Made by a program: the position numbers and the translations under genes. A stretch of DNA of 64,000 nt, from assembly GCA_014871385.1 (NCBI GenBank), contig CM026433.1, positions 9,427,433 through 9,491,432 of the forward strand, in the 5' to 3' direction. Shown one piece after another: positions 21,836 through 32,524 of the stretch (positions within the stretch are counted from its first letter, which is position 1; each line of letters begins with the position of its first letter). The notes beneath the pieces are model-generated. The model was not told the DNA's origin. It worked only from the letters and a program-made list of their open reading frames with translations, and did no database searches. The stretch comes from Ceratodon purpureus. Taxonomy: Eukaryota; Streptophyta; Bryopsida; Pseudoditrichales; Ditrichaceae.

Positions 21836-24800
21836 GATTACAACAGCGTTCACGGTACGGTACTGCACAACTCACTTATGTCTTCTGTAGTCCTTAAGGG
21901 AAATGCAAAAGCCCGATTCGCCACACCCGTGAACACCTTCGGGCATCTTACACGATGATTCGATTGCACGTACACAGAGGGGCGCAGGATGCTTTTAGGA
22001 TTGCAGTATACTTCATTTAGTCATTGTAAGCTGTAGTTTTGGTGTTTTCTGGATATGGTAATGGATACAAGACATTTTTACTCTTTGCTTCTGCAGAATT
22101 GAATTCGCATTAAGATAGATTTACGTACAGTGTCTATCTAAGTAACAATGTATGCCGTTGCTTTGATATATAAAGGTTTGCTATGTGTATTCTTGAACGT
22201 TAATGACCTACGTTTAAGTTACTTCATCTGGAAATGTAAATGTGGTTTAATTAGTTAGAACCTGGAATTGGCATGATTTGTGATGACAACAATAGTGTAT
22301 AGTGCGTATAGTACAGGCAGTTATTTTTAAAAAATTCTTATACAATCGTAATTAAGATGTTTGAGCTAATTCGATGAGATTGAGTGGAACATGATACTTC
22401 GTGTGGCACATGAATGTCTGGTATCTCGGTGCAGATGACCAATGTCTACAGTGTTAAAACCTGACACAACCCCGATTCCGTATACGATTCCGTATATGTA
22501 TATGGTTATAACCATCCAATTCTTCGTTGAAGCCAATGCTCTTCACCACCACTGGAATGCTGGAACCCGCTTTAGTTATGCCACTATGTTGGATACTTAG
22601 GAGAACACATGGGTGATTCTCCAGCTTTACTATCTTGATAACTTATTCAAATAATGGCATCTACAATTTACTTCACTACTAATATTTCATTCCGTGCTCT
22701 GGATTCATGTCATATTCGAGGTGTAATTGGATGGTGCGGAGCATTCTGATCCTTTGTCAACATTCTAGTTTGTAGTGACCCATATATTGGTCATTAATTA
22801 TTCACTACAGTTTTAATCTTATATCCGAAACGATTATCCACCATTCGGTGGTGATCCTTCATGGTCCTACTGACGCCTTCTGTACCTCGTGTACACCATT
22901 TTGCTCCCTTCGTCATCTGTTACCCGAGATGTGTATCTTACTTCCATATACATCTAATAAGACTACTGAACTGCGTAACAGGGGATACTGTTATTCAAGT
23001 GTTCACGTTGATGCTAACATTATGCGATACTTTCAATGCCTCTGCATATTGGATCTCTTAGGCATACTCCGCAGGGCAATCCAGGAAGATTCAATGTTAT
23101 GTACATACAGAATGTCAAACTCCCGCTACTCTTTATGAAACTGGATGTTAGTCTAACTCAAGTTTGACATTCCGAAGGTTCAACTTACTGCATTGGCGAT
23201 GTGATTCCTCAAATGGCAGAAGATTCTTGCTATTATTGAAGGTATTTACAGTATGGAGGGCGAATTATGTCGACTCAAGGACATTGTGCAAGTGGCAAAG
23301 AAGTATAAGGTATGTCTGTCTGTCCTTGTTTGATGTTCTTGAGCGCGAATATAGTTTATCAAATTGCCTTTTGAGTAGAAGAGTATCTGTATTCTCTTGT
23401 TGTTACTGTACGAAAACTCTTTACTGTGTTGACAGCGAATATTTCTGTCCCGTCTTCATAGGAATCTTATTTTCCCCTGACCAATTGACACAATATATAT
23501 AATGTATTTAGTTTCACTAGCCAGGACCTCTCTACACACGCACAGGCTTACATTTAGTTAGATGAAGCACACAGGATAGGAAAACGGGAAAGGACAGTTG
23601 TGAGCTGCAAGGTGTAGACCCCGCTGACATTGATGTTATGATGGGTATCTTCACGAAGTATTTTGGCTCATGCGGCGGGTACACTGGAGGGTCTGAGGTA
23701 TGTTCGGTATCAGTAACCTTTTTGAAATTCTTCGTCATTTGTCGAGAGAATTTAGTGAAAATGCATCTCACAATGTTGAACTGGAATTTCACATGTTTGT
23801 GTACCCTGTATAGCGATAGGAAAGTTGTAAACCACACTTGAGACATGTCTTCGGTATCTACGTGAACTTAGCTGTGAGTTGATACGTCAAACTAAACAGT
23901 TTCCCAACGGTTTGTGCAGAAATTAATACAGTACATGAAGTATGCCAGTCCAGCTCATTTTCAATATGCCTCGATTTCTCAGCTTTCAGTGCAAATGCAA
24001 TGAGCTTGCCTGTAAAATCTCAGACTGGATGATTTATGGTTTTTCTTCTCTTACTACTGGTTTAGAAGATGGCTTAAGACTCATGGGATGCCCTTTCACG
24101 AATGTTGGAATATATCCATGATTTTAATTCAAAAGTGATGGCAGCTTGCTACGGATTCTCTATGTACACGTCGTAACATTTATTTTCTCTCCTGCAGGGG
24201 CCAAAAAGCTTGCGCGGGAGCGAGAGTCGGGGTCGGAATTGATAACGGTAAGTTCTCTAATTCCCTACTCTATTGCATAATGTTCAATTATTTCTTAGGC
24301 TTTATCCGATTTGGTGATACTACGTCTCTGCAATTGAATGTTTAGGATATCCACATAGAGTTCTAATTCATGTAAAAGAATTTCACACATTTCTCTTTGA
24401 ACTATGGCAACAAAATCTTTCGACATATACTATTGCATGGAATCTTCGCATGGAAACGAGGTTGCAGAAAAATACGGTGGTGCTACCAGATGTAAGTGAG
24501 CTACAGACGTAACGAAATGAGCACGTTCACAGCGACAAACGGCAGGCAAGTTCCGAAATATGCAATATCAATTTTTACAATAGCAACATTGGTTAACAGA
24601 CAAAGTCCAAGTAGGAAGTTCATAAATTTGCACATTCAAGTGCATAGCCAAAAGATTACCTACGAGTCTGCAGAAACTGGATTAACATTTTCCAATCTCC
24701 CTAAGTCGGAATCCTTGAACCGTTCGTACAAAATGAGAGGGGAAATCAGAACAGGGCTACGTAGGTAAATACTTGAGCTTCGTAGAATGCAAAAGATCGG

Positions 24801-24893
24801 CCATTGTTAGACTAACATTTAACTTCGGAAACTGTCGTCTTGTTCGGGATGGTTTTTACAGTGTAACTTACTCACCTCACCCGCAGGGAAGAG
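21836..24893. other. 3-kb region without a recognised gene
   Basis: Several short frames but no family resemblance. A possible element end, CACTACAAA on the minus strand, lies at 22769-22777. Small splice-bounded open stretches (for example 23626-23698) might be exons of an unknown plus-strand gene, but I could not assemble one. Confidence 0.4.
22766..22777. other. Candidate right terminus of the CACTA element
   Basis: Read on the minus strand this is CACTACAAACTA, matching the CACTACAA start typical of En/Spm termini. It lies about 940 bases beyond the stop of the TNPA-like gene, which is a sensible place. The matching left end beyond the tnp2 3' end was not found, so this may be chance. 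Confidence 0.3.
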
Positions 24894-25394
24894 TCAAGGT
24901 GGAGACTCCGTTGACAAGACCTGCCCAGGGACGGCGCCGGATCCTGCTGGCCCAACTATTTCGCTCGCTATTCCGGAGGATGCGGGGCTGGAGACGTGGC
25001 TGCTGCCGCTGCTCTCGCATGTTACGTAGCTCTGCGACCATGGAGCAGAGTCACGGCTGCTTTCGACCGATGTGTAGCTCACAGACCATGGCGCCGAGTC
25101 TCCGATGTCACTCGCATCATCATCGCCACCATCTCCACTGATGAGAATAGGGTGTTCAGGACATGATCCGCGGAGGTTCGCAGATTGGCCATGACGTCGG
25201 TAATACTCGCCAAAGTGAATGCCTGACGCTGCGCCAAGCGACAACACCTCCTGTACACACATATCACTCCAACAATGTTCGTTAGAAAACTGGAAGAACA
25301 TGGCAAGGGCTGGCACATTGGGGAGCATGAGACTGTGACTTTCTCTCCTCATATGGACCTCCGACAACCAACCCAAAAGGAGAACTTTATCCAT
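24894..25394 (-). CDS. Hypothetical protein, family member 1
   Basis: A minus-strand frame of about 166 codons. Residues 5-70 align with the frame at 28664-29146: shared positions include LLGWL..VH..RE, P.VPA...F, SNE..WS, EV..LG and a final Y.R. After this the two diverge into acidic, Ser-rich tails (here SGDGGDDDASDIGDSAPWS and repeated ESS). The conserved block followed by a disordered tail in both copies argues for real coding. I do not recognise the family. It may belong to an uncharacterised transposon or be a small lineage-specific gene family. No splice partner was assigned. Confidence 0.45.
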   Translation of the reverse strand: MDKVLLLGWLSEVHMRRESHSLMLPNVPALAMFFQFSNEHCWSDMCVQEVLSLGAASGIHFGEYYRRHGQSANLRGSCPEHPILISGDGGDDDASDIGDSAPWSVSYTSVESSRDSAPWSQSYVTCESSGSSHVSSPASSGIASEIVGPAGSGAVPGQVLSTESPP

Positions 25395-28214
25395 TTCAGA
25401 TGGATTGGGGTGTTCAAGAACTAGTCGGAATCAAACTACTGCGAGAAAACCAGTGGAGCGACTCTCTCAGCAAACAGAGTCGACACTTGTCAGGGGATAT
25501 CAAATACAGTGCAACAGAAAGAGAATGCTAAATTGTGATCACCTCCAACGTTAAAACCCGCAGGTATGTAGTTGTCTGCGTTGGCCTTCTGAGATAGAGT
25601 CCTTTCTAGAGAACCTACATCTAGAGTATTAGGATTCCAGAAAGTGAAGCTCGCAGATCTTTCAATTACAACTGAATTTCGAATCCATGCCATGGAAGTG
25701 ATTGAAATAGGAGTAGACAGGAGAAATTGACGTCATTGCTATCAATTGAACTGATGAAAACTAGCTTGTACAGGCAACCGGGAGGCCTGTCATCGTACAA
25801 ATCTAAGACAGATAACGTCCTTGCAATGTACCTCCACCTCCTATCGGAAATAATGTGTACAATCCTTAGATTTTGGATATCCTTGCTTGCACGTGTGAAA
25901 TTTGCCCATCTGACTTGTAATGAACCCCCTGTGAAACTCTCAACCTATGGATGTTTGTGTTTGTAGAGTATGTGAAGGATTTATTGTATGTACCGACACT
26001 TGTATACCTGTACTTCTGACAACCAGTATGTTATTCGAGAACAGTCGCTGCACAGGATGAACTGAATAGGTGGATGTTGAGGTGCTGGAAAAAACCAGAA
26101 GAAGGCGACGTGGGTTCCAGTGTAGAAACTTCTCATGGAGACTGTCTGGATGAGCAAGAGCTTCGTGCAATTCAGTTAGCGTGAACACTCTGATGAATAA
26201 CTAACATATAGGACATGTTAGGATGGGCAATGACAACTATTTTGCCGCGTTAAAAATCATGAGCTAAACTGGTTTATGACTTGAGAGCTCACTGTTGAAA
26301 GGTGTATCTCTTGGAGAATTGGATAGTTCAATTCAATCGACACGGACGGGGATTGCAGCGTGAGCAATGAGTAATTTCGGAGGATATCAACTCCTTCAGA
26401 TCTTCACATGCTCCTGATTCTAAGCTTGCAGAAGTATACATCATATAGGTCGTACTCCAATCAATTGATTCATGATCACAGTTGCCATGTCTTTCTCAGA
26501 TACTCTTTCAGTGAGGAATGTAACTCAAGTGGTTCCATCCTGTTTGAGTTTGGGTTCACAAGTCTTGGACAGTGGTCTTCTAATTTTTTTGGTGAAAAAA
26601 AAATGATGCAGTTTTGAACACCTATTGTGATTCCGGTCGTGACGAGATGATTTCTCACAAGATTTTGCAGATACTATGAGCGTTGCATACAGTAAAGACC
26701 TGTGTCCTCCCAATTGAACAAGGTATTTAAAATAACCCATAGCCCCAAGTTCTCAGTGGTTGCAACTGTAGTTCCCAGTAATTGTATAATGTCAAATTTT
26801 CTTTTACAATTGAGTATAGAAACTATGATATTGTGTCTGGGTTTGATGAGCTACTGTGATACAGCTTGTGCATGTGATAATGAAGACGTCTGACATAGAT
26901 AAGAATGATGTTTCGAGCTTTAAAGAGTTATGTTGTCCTCTATCACAACTCCGCACAACATGGTAAACATTGCACAAGAACTCAACGGCACACTTTGTAA
27001 TTCCAGAAGTAGATCAAGCCTCATTCTGGCAACAGTGTAGGTGAGATGCTATCTGACTTGAAATTCTGTAAAGTCTCACCACCTCGTATTTGACCTGACT
27101 AGGCCAAGTTATGCTTTCCAGTCAAGGAGATAAGGGAGAAGGTTCTGTAAATTTGCACCTAATGTTTTGCAAGATAGGGTTAAAATATCACGGGCCCTGC
27201 TGCATACCCGGTCTCCTAGGCCTCTCTTTCTCATGAGAATGCATGACTTCTTCTTTGGGATGCAGGCGTTCTTCAGATTATTTTTACGTAATTCACTGGA
27301 TTTATGATCAACAGACGTGGTGGATGATTAGAAATAGAGCCAAGGATAAAATAACAAACATTACGCACCATCGGATGTTGAAGTGCTACGCGTCATGGAA
27401 TAAACTCTGTTCGAGGTTTAGTATCGAGAAGAATAACAAGTTGGAGTCGTGGTATGTCTGTGTTGTTTTCACGATTTTCATTTCGGTCTAAAATGCAGGT
27501 TATTGGTATTTCATTGCAGAGGTCTCTTATTCGGTGGACACAAATACAGGAGTTGCGATGGCAGAATCCAAAGACGGTGGTACATAACATCGAATCAGAA
27601 GGTGCGTATACGTGGAACTCATCAATTCTCATTCACATGTTACGTTTAAAAAAATCTGCAGTCAAACTGGGTGGCATGAATGTTCATCATTGGCCATGGC
27701 ACCATGTTCGTTACAGTATCCGCACCAATACCTAAACCTATACCAAGGATAATGTCAAAGATTAGTGAATATGTAACTCATTTCTCATGTGGAATTGTAG
27801 ATTGTCACATGGTGAACTACTGACAGGCATCCACATATTACTAAATAAACAAAAAGTTGCAATCCCCCGAATGAGAACATGTGTGCAGAGTCCATGTCCT
27901 TTCTGACGTTAACACCACGTATAGATCTTATTTTGTAACATCTACCTCTTGACACAGGACTAGTGATTTTGAAATGGTTATCGTACGTCAACTTCCAGAT
28001 CATGTAGAACTACTTCCTAAAGCAGGCCCAGAACTGAAGTAAGTATTTTGAACATACTAGAACGGCTCAACGACGTGATATGTTTCCGCTTCCACTTTGA
28101 CAGTTCATATGTAGGCTAACACTGTAGCGGTTCACCGTACTTGGGGTCAAACCCTCCATGTATGACGGTGAATTTTAACATGGCTGTCGTTTCCTTGCTA
28201 CAGGTGGAGGTTCT
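25395..28214. other. 2.8-kb region without a recognised gene
   Basis: Only short frames without family resemblance. I see no terminal repeats or tandem arrays. Confidence 0.4.
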
Positions 28215-28571
28215 ATGACAGTGTACACTCTGTATCAAAACCTCAGATTCCCACGAGATGATAGTTCTTCTTGGAATTCCATCAGGAGTAATACCCTAAT
28301 AGATATAGTATCATGTTTATGTCCGGACTTACAGAGTGCTACCGTGGAAAACGAAGTGGCGGCCAAAAAAGGTCTGTGGACTTTGTCACTCCTTTACGAC
28401 ACCTGCCTCAGAAGTGGAGAACAGGCCGATCCGTCCACCGAATTTGTCATCTTCAACGAACTGCCCTCCATCTTGGGTGTTCACAAACTGAATGGCTTCC
28501 CAGAGTCGCAGGTGATTCCCTCAAACGAAGTATCTGCGCCTACATACATTTCCGATAGTGTCCACAATTGA
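28215..28571 (+). CDS. Unrecognised open frame, 118 codons
   Basis: This plus-strand frame follows a possible splice acceptor (TTGCTACAG) and reads MTVYTLYQNLRFPRDD onward, ending in a stop at 28571. Composition is protein-like (balanced, one Cys pair, no low complexity), but no motif is recognised. It sits about 90 bases from the 3' end of the minus-strand gene at 28664-29146, so the two would be convergent. It may be the last exon of an unknown gene. Confidence 0.25.
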   Translation: MTVYTLYQNLRFPRDDSSSWNSIRSNTLIDIVSCLCPDLQSATVENEVAAKKGLWTLSLLYDTCLRSGEQADPSTEFVIFNELPSILGVHKLNGFPESQVIPSNEVSAPTYISDSVHN

Positions 28572-28663
28572 AAATGCATCGCAGATGGAAGACGGTAAAA
28601 TGAAACAAAAATCAAATTAGGCCATGAACGTAGCACACATGATTCAAATTCAATAGAGTGTAC

Positions 28664-29146
28664 TTACCTTTTATGCGGTCTGTGTTCTCCTGTCGTGCCC
28701 GTCATCTCCGGAGTGGCGCTTCTTGCATCTACCGTGTCACTACTGTCCGTGCTCTCGACAGTGGACAACAAAACACATGTACGACAATTCTTTTTTTGTT
28801 CCCTGGCTTGAGGAGGCCCTTCATCGTCGTCAGTATCAGCAATTGGAGATGTCGGTGATGCAAACATACTTAGCTCATGCTGATTCTGGGCACAGAGGGT
28901 TTCAGCGTACTTCCTGTAAGGCAATTCACTGATTTCTCCTAGCATGTCAACTTCGCGGTAAACTGCCAAGCTCCACTCCTCTTCATTTGACATGTTTATG
29001 AAATGACCGATCGCTGGAACTTCAGGGAACACCAACTGATATCTCTCACGAATTCTGTGGACTGCTGCAAGCCACCCTAACAGAGTACTCTTCCCCATAG
29101 TCGGCATTCCCGCAGGCGTGGTACCGCAGTACATGTGGCCCGACAT
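28664..29146 (-). CDS. Hypothetical protein, family member 2
   Basis: A minus-strand frame of about 160 codons beginning MSGHMYCGTTPAGMPTMGKS. Residues about 21-85 match the frame at 24894-25394 in pattern (STLLGWLAAVHRIRERYQL, PAIGHFINMSNEEEW, REVDMLGE). Its tail is also acidic (IADTDDDEGPP) and Ser/Thr-rich. The pair lies 3.3 kb apart on the same strand, so a local duplication or two insertions of one element are both possible. Function unknown. The TMGKSTLLG stretch slightly resembles a nucleotide-binding loop but lacks the full GxxxxGK[ST] pattern. Confidence 0.45.
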   Translation of the reverse strand: MSGHMYCGTTPAGMPTMGKSTLLGWLAAVHRIRERYQLVFPEVPAIGHFINMSNEEEWSLAVYREVDMLGEISELPYRKYAETLCAQNQHELSMFASPTSPIADTDDDEGPPQAREQKKNCRTCVLLSTVESTDSSDTVDARSATPEMTGTTGEHRPHKR

Positions 29147-29792
29147 GGAAGCACAGACACGTCCGATTGCTCCTCAATATTCTATGCGACTACAATATGA
29201 TGAACAGATGCTTTCCTCCTGAGGAGCAGACGATTTCCCTGGCGTTTCATGTGAATGAAGTGGTGTACCGCTCAGGACTGATACACAAGGGAGAAGGGCT
29301 CTCCAATTAGCACGGGTTCATCTCGACGTATTCTGGAATTAAACAGGATTGCGGCTGAAGTAGCTGGGAAGGGTCCGCCTTTATTATCCGATACCTGAAC
29401 GTCATGTCCTGTGAAGTCACTCCAGCACTTCTAGTTACTACGACATTGACGTCTTTCCAGGCTTTGCGAATGTCTTCTGTGAAGCAGCGGCATTTAGGTG
29501 GCTGGGTAAACCCTAAACCGTACGTTTGTAAAGATGCAGTCCTGTTTACTTGTGTTAGCTACATGAGTCGCTTTGTCAACTTTTCTTCACCGATTTGGTT
29601 TATCGCCACATGTGACGAGGAGAATGCAAATCACCTAAGCTCACATATACAGCGCATGTTGAAATCGGAACACCTGACTGTCAACTGATCACATCGGAAC
29701 ACTGGTAGCTTCAAAGCTGCCCTGGCGCTGTGCTTCGCACTTTCAGCGGGTACTTGACATGTTCATACAAAATATGACAAAATATACAAGTA
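29147..29792. other. No recognisable gene
   Basis: A 94-codon frame at 29404-29688 shows no motif and was not called. Confidence 0.4.
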
Positions 29793-30213
29793 TGGAGTCC
29801 AAGTAGTTGGGCTTGAATGGGCGGATGAAGGTTTGGGCTCATGGTGCTTGAAATCCAAAGATGGGGAGAATCTGGGAAGATTCAATCCCGTTGTTGTGGC
29901 CGACAAAGGTGCTGCTAAACTTCTCTTTGGGCAGACTGCTTACTCGCCTCTTTTAGGTGAGAATTCTCTACCCTATTGATCTCGCAGACATGTCTAAGTT
30001 CCTCTTCATGTGTACACTTTAGCTGGGAAGTCACAGCACTCAGTTCGTCAGTATTACGGCGGCGTAACTATTCGGGAGGATGAAGATGTTTAATTTCGAC
30101 GTGTGCTGTATATGCAGAGGGATTTGAACTTTCTGAGATGCAGAAGAAAGTTGTTGCTGTTACAGCAACACATTGCTTTGCAGTCATGATGGCCTTTCCT
30201 TCACCCCTTGATT
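29793..30213 (+). pseudogene. Exon chain of an unrecognised plant gene, probably a relic
   Basis: Three open stretches on the plus strand look like exons. The first, about 29793-29954, reads VQVVGLEWADEGLGSWCLKS, then NPVVVADKGAAKLLFGQTAY, and ends near a GTGAG donor. The second, about 30023-30090, reads AGKSQHSVRQYYGGV. The third, about 30109-30213, reads EGFELSEMQKKVVAVTATHC and ends FPSPLDL at a GTGAGT donor. The amino-acid composition is that of a conserved globular protein, but I cannot name it. The second stretch runs into a stop without a donor and no neighbouring exons were found, so I treat it as a decayed fragment. Confidence 0.4.
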
Positions 30214-30888
30214 TGGTGAGTGCCCTACAAGCAGATGGCTGTGAATTGTATTATCTCATTGAACACTAAACTATTCCTTTGCCTGATGATGAAGAGTCGA
30301 ACCGTCGACGACTCCACCCTGTTCTCCTTTCTTTTCTTTTTTTGTACACGTGAAATTAGTGTATCCCACTTCAACTGAACAAGTGAAATTGCCAAGTATA
30401 TCCTTACCGAGCGTTATAATGGGCGATCTAGAGTTCTCTAGGCATTAGAGCGGAATGCTGTATTCAGAGAATCATACTTGGTGCTCTCTTATTCTTTGAG
30501 TGGTTCTTTCGCGGGGGATTTATTTTGTGTGATGCTTGTACATACCTCGGGCCATAATTGGATTCGTCTGGCACGTGTTTGCTATTTGCAATGGCCTTAG
30601 TGGCAAAGATGTTGTTGAAGTATCGGCGTGTGAGCTGGTTGTTGAAAGCACTTTTTCAGGAACAGGGGCCTGAGTTTGATGCTGCGTTTGGGTTGCTCGG
30701 ATTGTGGTTGGTATTGCTCGGAATTTGGTTAACTGTGTCCACTGTCATCAAGTGCATTGCGATTTCGTTGACGAGTTAGAGCTACTCTATTTGTGACCAT
30801 TGTCACATGTTCATGATGATGTCGAATTACCCTCTCAAGTTCTTTAGGCGAACTTGAGTAGAGAGGGGAGACAGGGAGAAAAGTAAAC
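30214..30888. other. No recognisable gene
   Basis: A hydrophobic 73-codon frame at 30558-30779 has two membrane-like stretches but no supporting context, so I did not call it. Confidence 0.4.
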
Positions 30889-32524
30889 ATGGCGAGGGAG
30901 GTGGCTAGTCCGCAGAAACATTAGAAGATCATTTGAAGGACCAGGGTAACATGTACTTCAAGAAGGACCGACTACCAGCAGCAATTAAGGCTTACACTGA
31001 GGTCTTCCTCTTCCCATTTTTTTTTTCCCATATTGATATACCTTTGTAACCATGGATTATGTGCTCCAGTCTTTGGTTTCCTGCATATGAGTTGGGCATC
31101 CGGACTGCTGCCTATATAAGTAATAGCATGCTCCATTGTCGTCAACAATATATCCAGAGTCGTAGGTACTTGCAGTTCTAAGATCACATGGTAATGTTTT
31201 AACAAATAGGGTGTTATGAGCAGGCAATTACTCTGTGTCCGAATGAGCGGGTATGTACTGGACCAACTGTGCACTCTGCCATCGGAGACGCAAGTAAGCA
31301 AGTCAATAAATTTTGGAGTCAAATTACTGCTATATTTTTGTCCGGATTGTCTGTCCTTTTCGGTCTTGCACTGCAAATTATGGTTCTGGTTGAGAGTAGG
31401 CTCCCGGCTCAAAGCACTGCTTTTCGTGCTCTGTGCACAGTGTCCTCTTTCAGAACTGAGTTTCGCGTGGTACATGTTCATGTTATGGTACATAATAGAA
31501 CAACGTGACAACAATTTTTCGACTAGTTGCTTGAGAATATAGCTCATGTGAGCCATGGAGAATCCAACAACAAACTGGAGCAGTGGATTCCATTACTGAC
31601 TTCTGTGCCACTGCTTTTGTTCGACAGCGAGTGAGTAAATGTGGAAGGGGGTTGTAAGAAAGCTCTGGAGGTGGACAATACGTCTGTCAAGGTATAAACG
31701 AAATGGCCAGATAATCATTGTGTTTTTTAGAGGAATTCAATAAAGTCTTTTAGTACAACAGGGCTCTGGCACCCTTGTGCGGTATTTTGGGAATGGGTTC
31801 ATTTTTTATTAGAGCAGGAAAATCAAGATGCTTAAACTAGTAATATGCATCAAAACGTCGAGATCAACTCGTTGAACATAATTGCTACTCTAAGCACTTG
31901 GAAAATTAGGTGTGTCTGATCATAATAGGCCATTGAATTTGAGAGATGCATGGGGCCTAAATTCAGTGAACTACATTGCAGGCACACTATATGTGGGGAT
32001 TAGCGCTGCTGCAAAGAAAGGAGCAGGGAGATGCTGTTCAAAGGAGCTTGAAAAGGTGTGCTTCTTAAGATCGTTTGCAACAACAAAAAGTTTATGAAAA
32101 ATATATTGCATCATCTGTTGAGGTTTCGCTCTACGTACAGAATATATCAGCCTACTATCAGTTCATACTACGTTATAAAAATTTCTGATAATATAAAAAG
32201 GTTAAATTGGAATGTGGCAGATCATGTCTATGGCATTTACTTACTCGGATGAAGACATTGTATTCTATTTGAGTAAAGTTTTGGTGCTCAAGTTTTCCTC
32301 GCTCTGTGTCGTCTGTCTAAATGGTTGCACACGTGCGGAACCGAGATATGCAAGAAGTTACAGAATATGCGTGTGTCTGCTGCAGGCATTGGATCCTGGA
32401 AGAGAAAGAATACCCGGTAACTACATGCATGGCAGTGGATATATGGCAAGAGCTAGCCACGGCTCGGTATACAGAGCGGGAACAAGGGGCTACAATCCGT
32501 CGTCGGCATCAATCTGCATTAAAG
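30889..32524 (+). pseudogene. CHIP-type TPR co-chaperone ubiquitin ligase relic
   Basis: CHIP is an HSP70/HSP90-binding E3 ligase with three N-terminal TPRs and a C-terminal U-box. The pieces are as follows. The ATG exon 30889-31001 reads DQGNMYFKKDRLPAAIKAYTE after a one-base shift from the start. Exon 31224-31292 reads AITLCPNERV and then, after another shift, YWTNCALCHRRRK. Exon 31982-32055 reads AHYMWGLALLQRKEQGDAVQ. Exon 32386-32524 reads ALDPGRERIPGNYM and, shifted again, DIWQELATARYTEREQ. Order and content match plant CHIP from the first TPR to the helix after the TPRs. One TPR exon (the part matching WAKVEED) and the whole U-box are missing. At least three frameshifts make this a clear pseudogene. 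The surviving splice sites show that it descends from a genomic copy, not a processed one. Confidence 0.75.

Noticed and set aside
28721..28760. CACTACTG and similar CACTA strings elsewhere (for example 8585 and 22674)
   Set aside because: Isolated five- to seven-base matches, some inside coding exons, without an inverted partner.
30558..30779. Hydrophobic 73-codon frame
   Set aside because: No upstream context, homologous pattern or neighbouring exons; T/G-rich DNA readily yields hydrophobic frames.
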